A stretch of 34,430 bases of DNA from the NCBI GenBank assembly GCA_013151575.1, contig JAADHZ010000169.1:1-34430 (forward strand), written 5' to 3'. This stretch comes from Gammaproteobacteria bacterium. Lineage in GTDB: Bacteria; Pseudomonadota; Gammaproteobacteria; SZUA-152. A program made the position numbers and the translations under genes. Within the stretch, counting starts at the first letter, position 1. Each line of letters opens with the position of its first letter. Shown in pieces: positions 25,672-34,430 of the stretch. A model generated the notes under the pieces. The model saw nothing but the letters and a program-made list of their open reading frames with translations. It made no database searches and was not told the origin of the DNA.

Positions 25672-26283
25672 CTAAGCTCTATCTAATTTCGTAAACCAAT
25701 CACTTCCAGGAATCACATCATTTGGATTGTGCCAAGAATCAATCCACTCATATACATCTGCAAGTAATTCAAAGATCGGGATAATTTCATTGAGGTTTTG
25801 AGTATCTAACTGCATCCCATGAAAAATTTGGTTTCTAATTTCTTTGTAAAATAATTCTATTTCTTCCCAAAGATTAACATTTACATTTTTTAACGAAAGC
25901 TCATCTGAAATAAGAGCAGGCATTAAATTAAAATTAATCCCAGCCGTACCTAGCCCTCTTGCTCCTGGAATAGTTCTAGGTTTTTTCAAATACTTTATGT
26001 GCTCATTCAGTACGCCTCGTATTCCTAGCTCTTCATATACAGCCCCTATCACATAAGACTCAAGGCCAATAATGGACAGCTGCGTTAAAAACGTAAAAAA
26101 TTCACTTGGCCAGTAGTACCAAGACAAATATGGAGTCTCAATTACAGGTTTATCTGGCTGCCAGCTCTCTATTTGCCTCGCAAAGTCATCACTTTTCACC
26201 ATATGATAGTGATTGAAAAACTGCGAACGATGGTTATGCACATTCACAAGCTTAATCGATCTGAATTTACTTTCTGTTGGCAA
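25672..26283 (-). CDS. Unknown protein with a HEPN-like motif
   Basis: A 203-residue protein I do not recognise. It is AT-rich compared with parC and parE on either side, suggesting transfer. The start is a TTG at 26283, with AAGGA 7 bases upstream. The most telling segment is EIRNQIFHGMQL near the C-terminus: Arg150-Asn-x3-His155 fits the R-N-x3-H (Rx4-6H) signature of HEPN ribonuclease-like domains, and it lies in a predicted helix after another long helix (LWEEIELFYK). The N-terminal half is aromatic-rich (YLSWYYWPSEFFTFLTQLSI). No signal peptide or clear membrane helix is present. HEPN proteins are frequent in toxin and defence modules, but no partner antitoxin is visible, and many HEPN-fold proteins are not nucleases. 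Its stop is 18 bases from the parC start. Confidence 0.55.
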   Translation of the reverse strand: MPTESKFRSIKLVNVHNHRSQFFNHYHMVKSDDFARQIESWQPDKPVIETPYLSWYYWPSEFFTFLTQLSIIGLESYVIGAVYEELGIRGVLNEHIKYLKKPRTIPGARGLGTAGINFNLMPALISDELSLKNVNVNLWEEIELFYKEIRNQIFHGMQLDTQNLNEIIPIFELLADVYEWIDSWHNPNDVIPGSDWFTKLDRA

Positions 26284-26394
26284 AACAAATTCCTTAATTA
26301 AAACGTGTGCACACGTTCCGCAGCTGCTCGTCCAGTTGTTTTATTTATTCCCTGGCGGAAGCATCGAAGGGACGAAGGTCAACAGCCCAATCCC

Positions 26395-26464
26395 GTAGGG
26401 TGGGCACTGCCCACCATTGCGCAGAACCAAACATCACCTCATTGGTGGGCAGTGCCCACCCTAC
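26395..26464. repeat. Pair of inverted REP sequences (BIME)
   Basis: GTAG followed by GGTGGGCA-C-TGCCCACC (26395-26415) is a perfect 8-bp-stem hairpin with the GTAG head typical of RAYT-recognised REPs. The same 21-base sequence occurs inverted at 26444-26464, with a 28-base spacer. It lies just downstream of the RAYT gene. Confidence 0.9.
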
Positions 26465-26481
26465 AAAAATACACCATCAAA

Positions 26482-27035
26482 TTATTCGCCAAATCCTTCG
26501 GTTGGTTCGTTGAACTCGCCACCCCAATTCTCGCTGTAAATTCCCTCTCTGACATACCGGTGAAACGTGGAATATGGCCATGATTTTACCGTTGTCGTGT
26601 TGTCGTTAACCCATGCTTAACCGGATTGTAATGGATGTAATCTGCGTGTCGCTGAAAATCCGTTTCATCTCTGATTTGATGTTCCCAAAAACGACGTTGC
26701 CAAATAGCGCTTTCTCTGTGCCGTTGCTTTGAATTATTTAATTGCATATCGCACGAAAAAATAGGCTTTGTCTGTTTCGTATATCTGGCTTTTATCATTC
26801 CCCAGCGTTTGGAATAATCGGCATCGCCTTCCGGCAACGTCCACATGCAATGTAAATGATCTGGTAATAAAACCCAGGCATCAATGGTAAATGGATGTTG
26901 CTGTTTTACCTCTTCAATCACTTGTCGCAATATTTTCCGGCTTTCCGGTTGAACCAAAATCGGTTGACGTCGATGGGTGACTACGGTGAAAAAATACGTT
27001 GCACCCGTTGTTGTTGATCTGCGGTAATTTGGCAT
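26482..27035 (-). pseudogene. REP-associated tyrosine transposase (RAYT, Y1/HUH), frameshifted by an 8-bp duplication
   Basis: The open frame from 27035 to 26586 gives 149 residues. It has the Y1 transposase core: YFFTVVTHRRQPIL, WVLLPDHLHCMWTLPEGDAD with the His60-x-His62 metal pair, RRFWEHQIRDE, and the tyrosine motif ADYIHYNPVKHG (Tyr133 or Tyr136). It then ends early in LTTTRQR. The family's usual C-terminus is present in another frame just beyond: KSWPYSTFHRYVREGIYSEN, then a stop at 26484-26482. The cause is visible: GTTGTCGT is tandemly repeated at 26591-26598 and 26599-26606. Deleting one copy restores HGLTTVKSWPYSTFHRYV and a frame of about 181 residues, the usual size. REPs flank the gene on both sides. 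Whether the truncated protein is active is unknown; the catalytic motifs are intact. Confidence 0.9.
26591..26606. repeat. 8-bp tandem duplication inside the RAYT gene
   Basis: GTTGTCGT occurs twice without a gap. The extra 8 bases shift the reading frame of the transposase after His-Gly-Leu-Thr-Thr. Such duplications typically arise by slippage. Confidence 0.9.
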
Positions 27036-27062
27036 ACCATTTTTATTTCAATTGAGGATTTT

Positions 27063-27083
27063 GGTGGGCAGTGCCCACCCTAC
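27063..27083 (-). repeat. REP sequence upstream of the RAYT gene
   Basis: GGTGGGCAGTGCCCACCCTAC is identical to the 26444-26464 copy and is the reverse complement of the 26395-26415 copy. Its GTAG head supplies the stop codon of the small ORF at 27080-27247. Confidence 0.9.
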
Positions 27084-27247
27084 GAATTCATCCATTTATT
27101 TAACCTCTCCTTGGCTTCTTCACTGCTGTGATGATTTCCGTTACGGATATCTGCTTGCCACGGCGAATTTTCCCAGCACATATTAAGGTGGTATTGAATA
27201 TTCTTAATGCTGGCATCGTTGGGCAAATAACCTGTTGAATCTTTCAC
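27080..27247 (-). CDS. Small hypothetical ORF ending inside a REP (possibly truncated)
   Basis: From a GTG at 27247 the frame encodes 55 residues with natural-looking composition (STGYLPNDASIKNIQYHLNM, then SSEEAKERLNKWMNS). The TAG stop is the TAG of the GTAG head of the REP at 27063-27083, so the repeat may have been inserted into, and cut short, a longer gene. No ribosome-binding site better than AAAGG is visible. The family is not recognised. It lies between parE and the RAYT on the same strand. Confidence 0.35.
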   Translation of the reverse strand: MKDSTGYLPNDASIKNIQYHLNMCWENSPWQADIRNGNHHSSEEAKERLNKWMNS

Positions 27248-27261
27248 GGTTGTACCTTTAT

Positions 27262-27286
27262 GTAGGGTGGGTATTGCCCACCCTAC
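27262..27286. repeat. Symmetric REP hairpin directly after parE
   Basis: GTAGGGTGGG and CCCACCCTAC form perfect 10-bp arms around TATTG, so GTAG heads face outward on both strands. It starts four bases after the parE stop and could stabilise or end the parE message. Confidence 0.85.
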
Positions 27287-27290
27287 AAAA

Positions 27291-29204
<1,914 letters not shown>

Positions 29205-29458
29205 TCAAGGCTATTTTGACGATGCGTGTAGGCGCCTAGCGTGGAAAAAGACGAAAGAAATGGGCCAGTTTACCTGCCCACCGCCCGCGAGGCGAGACCG
29301 TTGCCCTGGACTGAAGATACCCTCTTGGTCTCTGGCGGATTGTGTACAACCCGGTTTTCAATACCCGTTAAAGCCTGCGGAAGCCGTGCCGATAAATTCC
29401 AGGGAACATTGGAAACAAAATACGTAACAGAACGCTGAGGCATTGCGGCATCAGGCTT

Positions 29459-31975
29459 ATGGCAAAATCATCAGACACAGCACCATCCACCAGTAGCAGC
29501 AGCATCGGTTTCTGCGACTGGAGCGTGAGCCAAAAAATCGCCCTCGGGTTCGGTGGTTTGATTCTGCTCATGGCGGTCGGCATGGGCATCACTCTGTTGA
29601 ACCTCGACAACGTCAAGCGCACCGCCTCCTCCGCCCTCGAAGAACACCAGCCCGTCGCCAATTATTTTCAGCGCCTATCACAAAACCTAAATCAATCAAT
29701 TGCCTTGCTAAACGGTTATTTATTAACGGGTGAAGCAGAACGCAAGGCCAAGTTCAAACGAATTGCTGACGACATTTCCGACCGCCTGGAGGGTGCCAGA
29801 CAACAGGAAATTTTCCAAAAACTAGGGCTCGACAGCACCCTGCACACGTCCCAGGCTCTGCTCCGGCAATTTCGTGAATACGCGAAGGAATTGTTTGTGC
29901 TGCACGACAGCCATCAAAACAACCGTGGCCTACAATTGGCGGGACAAACACTGAACCCGCTGGCCATCCGCTTTCTGGGCGACATTAACATTCTGCTGGC
30001 CAGCGATGACGCTGACCCCGGCGACCCGAAAACCGCCCAAGCTTTGCTCATTTTACAAGAAATTCGTTACACCTGGGTGCGGATGATGGGGGCGCTTAAC
30101 CTTTATATTACAGCCCCAAACCAAGACGTTTTGATTAATTTCAATAACTTTAACGAACGCGTCAGCGCGCTAATGGAAAAATTGAACCAGCTGGATGTCG
30201 ACATTGGGTTCGGCGAAATAGAGGCAATGAACGAGGCTCGTACCCAGTACCTCAAAAAATTACCGGCCGTACTGGATATATTTAAAACCGACGAATGGCA
30301 CGCCGACACCCGCCTCATCAAAACCCGGGTGCAACCCGTCACGGACCAACTACAGGAAATTTTCGAAGATACTGCCGACGCGCTGCTTGACGACGCCTTT
30401 GACAGCAGCGAAGTGCTGACGAAATCCCTGAACCACATTCGTCTCTCAGCCTTCATCATCCTCGCACTGGGCCTGCTCACTGGCATCTTACTAGCGATCA
30501 TCATTTCCCGAGGCATTGTTTCCCCCATCCAACAACTGATGGCGGCCGCAGGCCAGGTGGCCAATGGCGACCTTAACGCCGAGGTGGAAGTCACCACCAA
30601 AAACGAAATCGGACAGCTGGGTTCATCCTTCAACACCATGGTTGATCGTCTGCGCGTGGCCGCCGCAAACGAGCAAAAAATGCTGGATGAACTGGAGACC
30701 CGCGTTCAAAACCGCACCCGGGACCTCAAGCAAAGCGAAACCAAAATTCGCGCCATTCTCGACAATATCGGCGAAGGCATTCTGGTGCTCAACGAAGATG
30801 GCCGCATCGAATCCATGAACCCGGCAGCAGAACAGATCTTCGCCATGAGGGAAAAAGAAGCCATTGGCATCAATAGTGCCCTGTTCATCGACGGCCATGG
30901 TTCGGTAGATTTCACCAGCTTTAGCCGCGTCGACACCTCATCAAACAATCCGGCCAAAATGGGCAAAGACCACCAGCCTGAGGAATATCGGGGAGTGCGG
31001 GCCGACGGCTCCACCTTCCCCATGGAATTCGTGGTATCCCATATGAACCTGGGCGAAAACCCCTTGCAGGTCTGCATCGTGCGAGACATCACCACCCGCA
31101 AACAGACCGAAGAAAAACTCTCCGATGCCCAGAGCCAGCTGGTGGACGCTGCCCACAAATCTGGCATGGCAGAAATGGCCACCGGCGTACTGCACAACAT
31201 CGGCAACATCCTCAACAGCGTCAACCTGGCCGGAGAAGAAATTGCCCGCATCACCAATAACAGTAAAATCACCAACTTCATCAAGGCCAACGAACTGCTG
31301 CAACAGCACAGTGAAAACATGGGAGAATTCCTGCTCAACGACGTTCGCGGCCAAAAACTACCGGGTTATTATCTGAAAATCGGCCAGGTGCTGGACGACG
31401 AAGTCGCCGCAGTACGCAAGGAAGTACGCTCGCTGATCGAAAAAACCACCATGATGAAAGAAGTCATCAGCACCCAGCAGTCCTACGCCCACTCCGGCTT
31501 CCACAGTGAAACCCTAGACGTAGAAGCACTGGTGGAAGACGCATTAAAAATCCAGGCCAGTTCGTTGCACAAATGGGGAGTCAAGCTGCACAAGCAACTT
31601 GCCGATACCCCAGCATGCACGGGGCAAAAATCCAAACTTTTACAGGTCATCACCAACCTTATTAAAAATGCCCAGGAAGCTATGCGAGATAACGACCACA
31701 CCAACAAACCCAAGGAATTGATCATCGAAACCGGCCGTCTCAATGAAAGCCAAGCTTTTGTCCGCGTGTGTGACAACGGTTGCGGCATTATCCAAGAACA
31801 GCTGTCGAAGATATTCAATCATGGCTTCACCACCAAGGAAGACGGTCACGGCTTCGGCCTGCACACCAGCGCCAACGCCATGACTGAAATGCACGGTTCA
31901 CTGATGGCGGAAAGCGATGGCAAGGAAAAAGGCGCCCGCTTTACCTTAACCATTCCCATTGACAAAGCGGCCTGA
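29459..31975 (+). CDS. Membrane sensor histidine kinase with HAMP and PAS domains
   Basis: An 838-residue kinase. TM1 (about 27-47, GLILLMAVGMGITLL) is followed by a long helical periplasmic sensor resembling chemoreceptor four-helix bundles, TM2 (about 331-352), and a HAMP domain with MAAAGQVANGDLNAEVEV and NEIGQLGSSFNTMVDRL. A coiled coil and a PAS domain follow (about 430-545, with GILVLNEDGRIESMNPAAEQ and CIVRDITTRKQTEEKL). The phospho-acceptor region is not the usual SHELRTP type but GMAEMATGVLHNIGNILNSV, with His579. The ATPase domain has QVITNLIKNAQEAM, VCDNGCGII and GHGFGLHTSAN. The receiver-GGDEF gene follows after 35 bases, so this is its likely partner. The N-terminus is long and serine-rich. 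The signal sensed is unknown. Confidence 0.9.
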   Translation: MAKSSDTAPSTSSSSIGFCDWSVSQKIALGFGGLILLMAVGMGITLLNLDNVKRTASSALEEHQPVANYFQRLSQNLNQSIALLNGYLLTGEAERKAKFKRIADDISDRLEGARQQEIFQKLGLDSTLHTSQALLRQFREYAKELFVLHDSHQNNRGLQLAGQTLNPLAIRFLGDINILLASDDADPGDPKTAQALLILQEIRYTWVRMMGALNLYITAPNQDVLINFNNFNERVSALMEKLNQLDVDIGFGEIEAMNEARTQYLKKLPAVLDIFKTDEWHADTRLIKTRVQPVTDQLQEIFEDTADALLDDAFDSSEVLTKSLNHIRLSAFIILALGLLTGILLAIIISRGIVSPIQQLMAAAGQVANGDLNAEVEVTTKNEIGQLGSSFNTMVDRLRVAAANEQKMLDELETRVQNRTRDLKQSETKIRAILDNIGEGILVLNEDGRIESMNPAAEQIFAMREKEAIGINSALFIDGHGSVDFTSFSRVDTSSNNPAKMGKDHQPEEYRGVRADGSTFPMEFVVSHMNLGENPLQVCIVRDITTRKQTEEKLSDAQSQLVDAAHKSGMAEMATGVLHNIGNILNSVNLAGEEIARITNNSKITNFIKANELLQQHSENMGEFLLNDVRGQKLPGYYLKIGQVLDDEVAAVRKEVRSLIEKTTMMKEVISTQQSYAHSGFHSETLDVEALVEDALKIQASSLHKWGVKLHKQLADTPACTGQKSKLLQVITNLIKNAQEAMRDNDHTNKPKELIIETGRLNESQAFVRVCDNGCGIIQEQLSKIFNHGFTTKEDGHGFGLHTSANAMTEMHGSLMAESDGKEKGARFTLTIPIDKAA

Positions 31976-32010
31976 CCCGCTACAAAACTGGAATTCACAG
32001 AGGCAACAAA

Positions 32011-33171
32011 ATGGAAGACATCACCCCGGACGCCCCCGCCACCGCACAGGAATACAACACACGCATCCTCATTGTTGATGACAACGAATCCATTCACGAG
32101 GATTTTCGCAAAGTACTGCTCCAGGAAAAAAACGAAAACCATGCGGCGCTGGATGAACTGGAAGCAGAGCTATTCGGTGAAGACTCCAGTGAAGCCGCTC
32201 TTCCATCCACAGAAAACGATCTCGAATATCGCGTGGACTCCGCCTTTCAAGGCGAGGAAGCACTGGAAATGGTGAACAAGGCCGAAGCCGAAGGACAGCC
32301 CTATTCCTTGATTTTCATGGACGTGCGCATGCCTCCAGGCTGGGACGGCATTGAAACCATCAGCCACATCTGGATCGACCATCCCTATCTGGAAATGGTG
32401 TTATGCACCGCCTACTCTGACTACACCTGGGATGACATCGTAGCCAAACTGGGCTGCACCGACAAACTGCTGTTTTTACGCAAACCTTTTGACGCCGTGG
32501 CCGTGCAGCAAATGGCGCTCAGCCTGGTAAAAAAATGGAATTTGGGGAATCAGGCAAGAAGCCATGTGAAAAATTTGGAGCGGGAGGTGCAGGAGCGCAC
32601 GGTACAATTGCGTGAGCTGTTACAGGAGCTGGAGGAAAAAAATGCCGTACTGGCCAGCAGCAATGATGAACTGAAGCACACCTCGTTACACGATTACCTG
32701 ACGAGTCTGCCTAACCGCATTTTGTTTCACGACCGGCTCGAACAGGCCATCAAGCTAGCCAGCCGGAATGACGGCCAATTCGCCGTGGCATTAATGGATC
32801 TCAATGGCTTCAAGGATATTAATGACCAACGCGGCCACCTCGCTGGTGACCAGGTATTAATCGCTGTGGCCAAACAACTGCAATCGGTATTGCGGGGGAG
32901 TGACACAGTGGCCCGATTGGGAGGAGACGAGTTTGCTTTCGTGCTGCCCACGGTTGCCAGCGAATCCCCGCAAACGGTAGCGCAAAAGCTGATTGATGCC
33001 GTGGCCCTTCCCATAACGCTGGACGACGGCACCATCACCGTTTCCAGTAGCATCGGCATCGCCTTGTACCCCGATCACGGCAAAAAAAATGACGGTCTGC
33101 TAGAAAAAGCGGACGCGGCCATGTACGAAGCCAAACGCAGTGGTGGCGGAATAAAGGTGCATAACACGTAA
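32011..33171 (+). CDS. Response regulator with diguanylate cyclase (REC-GGDEF)
   Basis: A 386-residue cytoplasmic protein. The receiver (about 16-165) has RILIVDDNESIHEDF, the acceptor Asp104 in IFMDVRMPPGWDG, and the conserved Lys in FLRKPFD. It carries an insert of about 35 residues between the first acidic pair and the acceptor (NENHAALDELEAELFGEDSS and following), longer than in ordinary receivers. A coiled-coil linker (about 185-225) joins it to a GGDEF domain with intact catalytic GGDEF at 304-308 and the inhibitory RxxD site (RGSD, 295-298) exactly five residues before it. It should make cyclic di-GMP from GTP with product inhibition. GAGG lies 8 bases before the ATG. It follows the kinase gene with a 35-base gap. 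Confidence 0.93.
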   Translation: MEDITPDAPATAQEYNTRILIVDDNESIHEDFRKVLLQEKNENHAALDELEAELFGEDSSEAALPSTENDLEYRVDSAFQGEEALEMVNKAEAEGQPYSLIFMDVRMPPGWDGIETISHIWIDHPYLEMVLCTAYSDYTWDDIVAKLGCTDKLLFLRKPFDAVAVQQMALSLVKKWNLGNQARSHVKNLEREVQERTVQLRELLQELEEKNAVLASSNDELKHTSLHDYLTSLPNRILFHDRLEQAIKLASRNDGQFAVALMDLNGFKDINDQRGHLAGDQVLIAVAKQLQSVLRGSDTVARLGGDEFAFVLPTVASESPQTVAQKLIDAVALPITLDDGTITVSSSIGIALYPDHGKKNDGLLEKADAAMYEAKRSGGGIKVHNT

Positions 33172-33195
33172 ATAGCCGACCCGGAAAATATCGAC

Positions 33196-33242
33196 AGTTT
33201 CACGAATACGGCCCACGCATTTCACCCTCTCTGCGTGAAACT
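33196..33242. terminator. Inverted repeat between convergent genes, possible bidirectional terminator
   Basis: AGTTTCACG (33196-33204) and CGTGAAACT (33234-33242) are exact reverse complements, with a 29-base loop. An alternative inner CACGCA/TGCGTG stem also exists. There is no long T-run, so termination is uncertain. Confidence 0.4.
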
Positions 33243-33256
33243 TTCTACGGGCGACG

Positions 33257-34430
33257 TTATTTCACCGTCGACTGAGCCCTAACAACCACGCTGACCTGCA
33301 AGCCGCCCAACGCATCAGACATTGCAAAACGCAGCTCTCCCTCGTAAAGCTCCACAATATCGCGCACGATAGCCAGGCCAAGCCCGTGGCCGGAGACAGA
33401 CTCGTCCACACGCACCCCGCGCGTGGTTAGCCGGGATATTTCTTCCACCGTACAGCCCGGCCCATCGTCCTCCACCCGCAGCTGCAAGTTTTGTTGATCA
33501 CCCTGCAAAGTACACACTACCCGCTGCTGTGCCCACTTGCAGGCGTTGTCCAGCAAATTCCCCAACAGCTCCAGCATATCGTCACGATCAAACATGAGTA
33601 ACGGCAATGATGAATCCGGTTGAATGCACCACTGAATATCCAGCGACTTGTCTGAATAAACCCGCTGCAACACATCCACTAGAACCGGTAATTCTTCCAC
33701 TGGTGAAAACCGTTTACCCGGCACGCCTTGCCCCATCAGCCGGGCGCGTTTCAGTTCTCTGTCCATCAGGTGGCCAATGGTTTCAGTATTGCGTTGCAAC
33801 TCGTGGGATAACGTCGGCAATGCCCGCAGTTCGTCACGTTGCGACAATTGGGTGAGCACACTGAGTGGAGTTTTGAGGGCGTGGGCAAGGTTACCCAGCG
33901 CATTGCGCGAGCGTTGCAGACGGTCCACCGACAATGCCAACAGATGATTGATCTCCCGCACCAGCGGTCGCACTTCGGCTGGCACTTCATTGGTCAATTC
34001 GCCCACCGCACCTTGTTGAAGGTTTTTTATTTCCTGTCGAATCTGTTGCAGCGGTCGAAACGAACGCCGCACAATAAAGCCCTGCAACAACAACAATAAA
34101 CACAACACCAAAAAAGCCAGCCCGGCAAATATCCAGTTGATGCGTTGCAGGCTGGCCAACAACGGTGACACATCCTCCGCCACCACTAATGTGACCTGCT
34201 GCCCCTGTTTGCGAAAGGTCGCCGCACGCATCAGCAGTTGCTGGTCCATCGGTCCACGTGCCTGCCAATGGTGTGTTTTTCCGGGGGACAGTGATGGCAT
34301 TGATGACAATTCCAACGTTTCGTCCCACAGCGAACGTGAATACCGTTTTCCTCCGGCCTCGCCGAGCACGATAAAATAATATCCAGAAAAAGGACGCTGA
34401 TAAACGGATGTCATGCGCCCCGGCGCCACA
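33257..34430 (-). CDS. PhoQ-like sensor histidine kinase (C-terminal part, runs off right edge)
   Basis: About 390 codons are visible and the reading frame continues past base 34430; the GTG near the edge is probably internal. From the N-terminal side: the end of a periplasmic sensor (YYFIVLGEAGGKRYSRSLWD), a membrane helix (IFAGLAFLVLCLLLLLQGFI), a HAMP-like linker (RRSFRPLQQIRQEIKNLQQG), the phospho-acceptor helix with His in ALGNLAHALKTPLSVLTQL, and an ATPase domain with LLGNLLDNACKWA, VEDDGPGC and GHGLGLAIVRDIVELY. The AHALKTPLSVL box and the overall layout match the PhoQ-like kinases of Pseudomonas relatives. The response-regulator partner should lie just outside the window. It converges with the diguanylate cyclase gene. 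Confidence 0.88.
   Translation of the reverse strand, partial: VAPGRMTSVYQRPFSGYYFIVLGEAGGKRYSRSLWDETLELSSMPSLSPGKTHHWQARGPMDQQLLMRAATFRKQGQQVTLVVAEDVSPLLASLQRINWIFAGLAFLVLCLLLLLQGFIVRRSFRPLQQIRQEIKNLQQGAVGELTNEVPAEVRPLVREINHLLALSVDRLQRSRNALGNLAHALKTPLSVLTQLSQRDELRALPTLSHELQRNTETIGHLMDRELKRARLMGQGVPGKRFSPVEELPVLVDVLQRVYSDKSLDIQWCIQPDSSLPLLMFDRDDMLELLGNLLDNACKWAQQRVVCTLQGDQQNLQLRVEDDGPGCTVEEISRLTTRGVRVDESVSGHGLGLAIVRDIVELYEGELRFAMSDALGGLQVSVVVRAQSTVK

Noticed and set aside
29229-29238. TAGGCGCCTA palindrome as a regulator site between parE and the kinase gene
   Set aside because: A single 10-bp palindrome without a second copy or adjacent promoter is weak evidence.

Overview
The window looks like chromosome of a gammaproteobacterium. 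The evidence is the minus-strand order rimP-nusA-infB-rbfA-truB-rpsO-pnp, a cysM-rlmD pair, topoisomerase IV genes parE and parC whose products resemble gammaproteobacterial ones, and a BarA/GacS-type hybrid kinase. I cannot name the genus. No rRNA, tRNA, CRISPR array or complete prophage is visible.

Layout. 1-382: start of a WYL-type regulator running off the left edge. 383-758: no gene, but a 177-bp imperfect palindrome with perfect 17-bp ends. 759-2179: a small XRE regulator behind a divergent ispG. 2180-2598: ispG upstream region, a decayed REP pair and the rlmD terminator. 2599-4914: cysM-rlmD, minus strand. 5134-10915: a plus-strand operon of TonB-dependent receptor, orphan periplasmic binding protein and BarA-like hybrid kinase, the most system-like block here. 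10929-11816: galU. 11936-20626: the translation and RNA-decay operon, preceded by an attenuator-like leader and, further upstream, by a candidate small RNA with its own promoter and terminator. 21406-29177: parE, a roughly 1.6-kb AT-rich insert, parC, and a PilZ-like protein six bases behind parC. 29459-33171: a histidine kinase and a receiver-GGDEF diguanylate cyclase. 33257-34430: a PhoQ-like kinase running off the right edge.

The insert between parE and parC holds a REP-associated transposase (RAYT), GTAG-headed REP hairpins on both sides of it, a small ORF whose stop codon lies inside a REP, and an unknown protein with a HEPN-like Arg-x4-His motif. The RAYT is broken by an exact 8-bp tandem duplication; removing one copy restores a full-length reading frame of about 181 residues.

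How the genes may work together. The TonB-SBP-kinase operon could carry a signal from the cell surface to the cytoplasm, with the binding protein acting as a sensor because no permease or ATPase gene is present. The 29459-33171 pair should convert an input into cyclic di-GMP, and the PilZ-like protein is a possible local effector. These links are inference from gene order and domain content.
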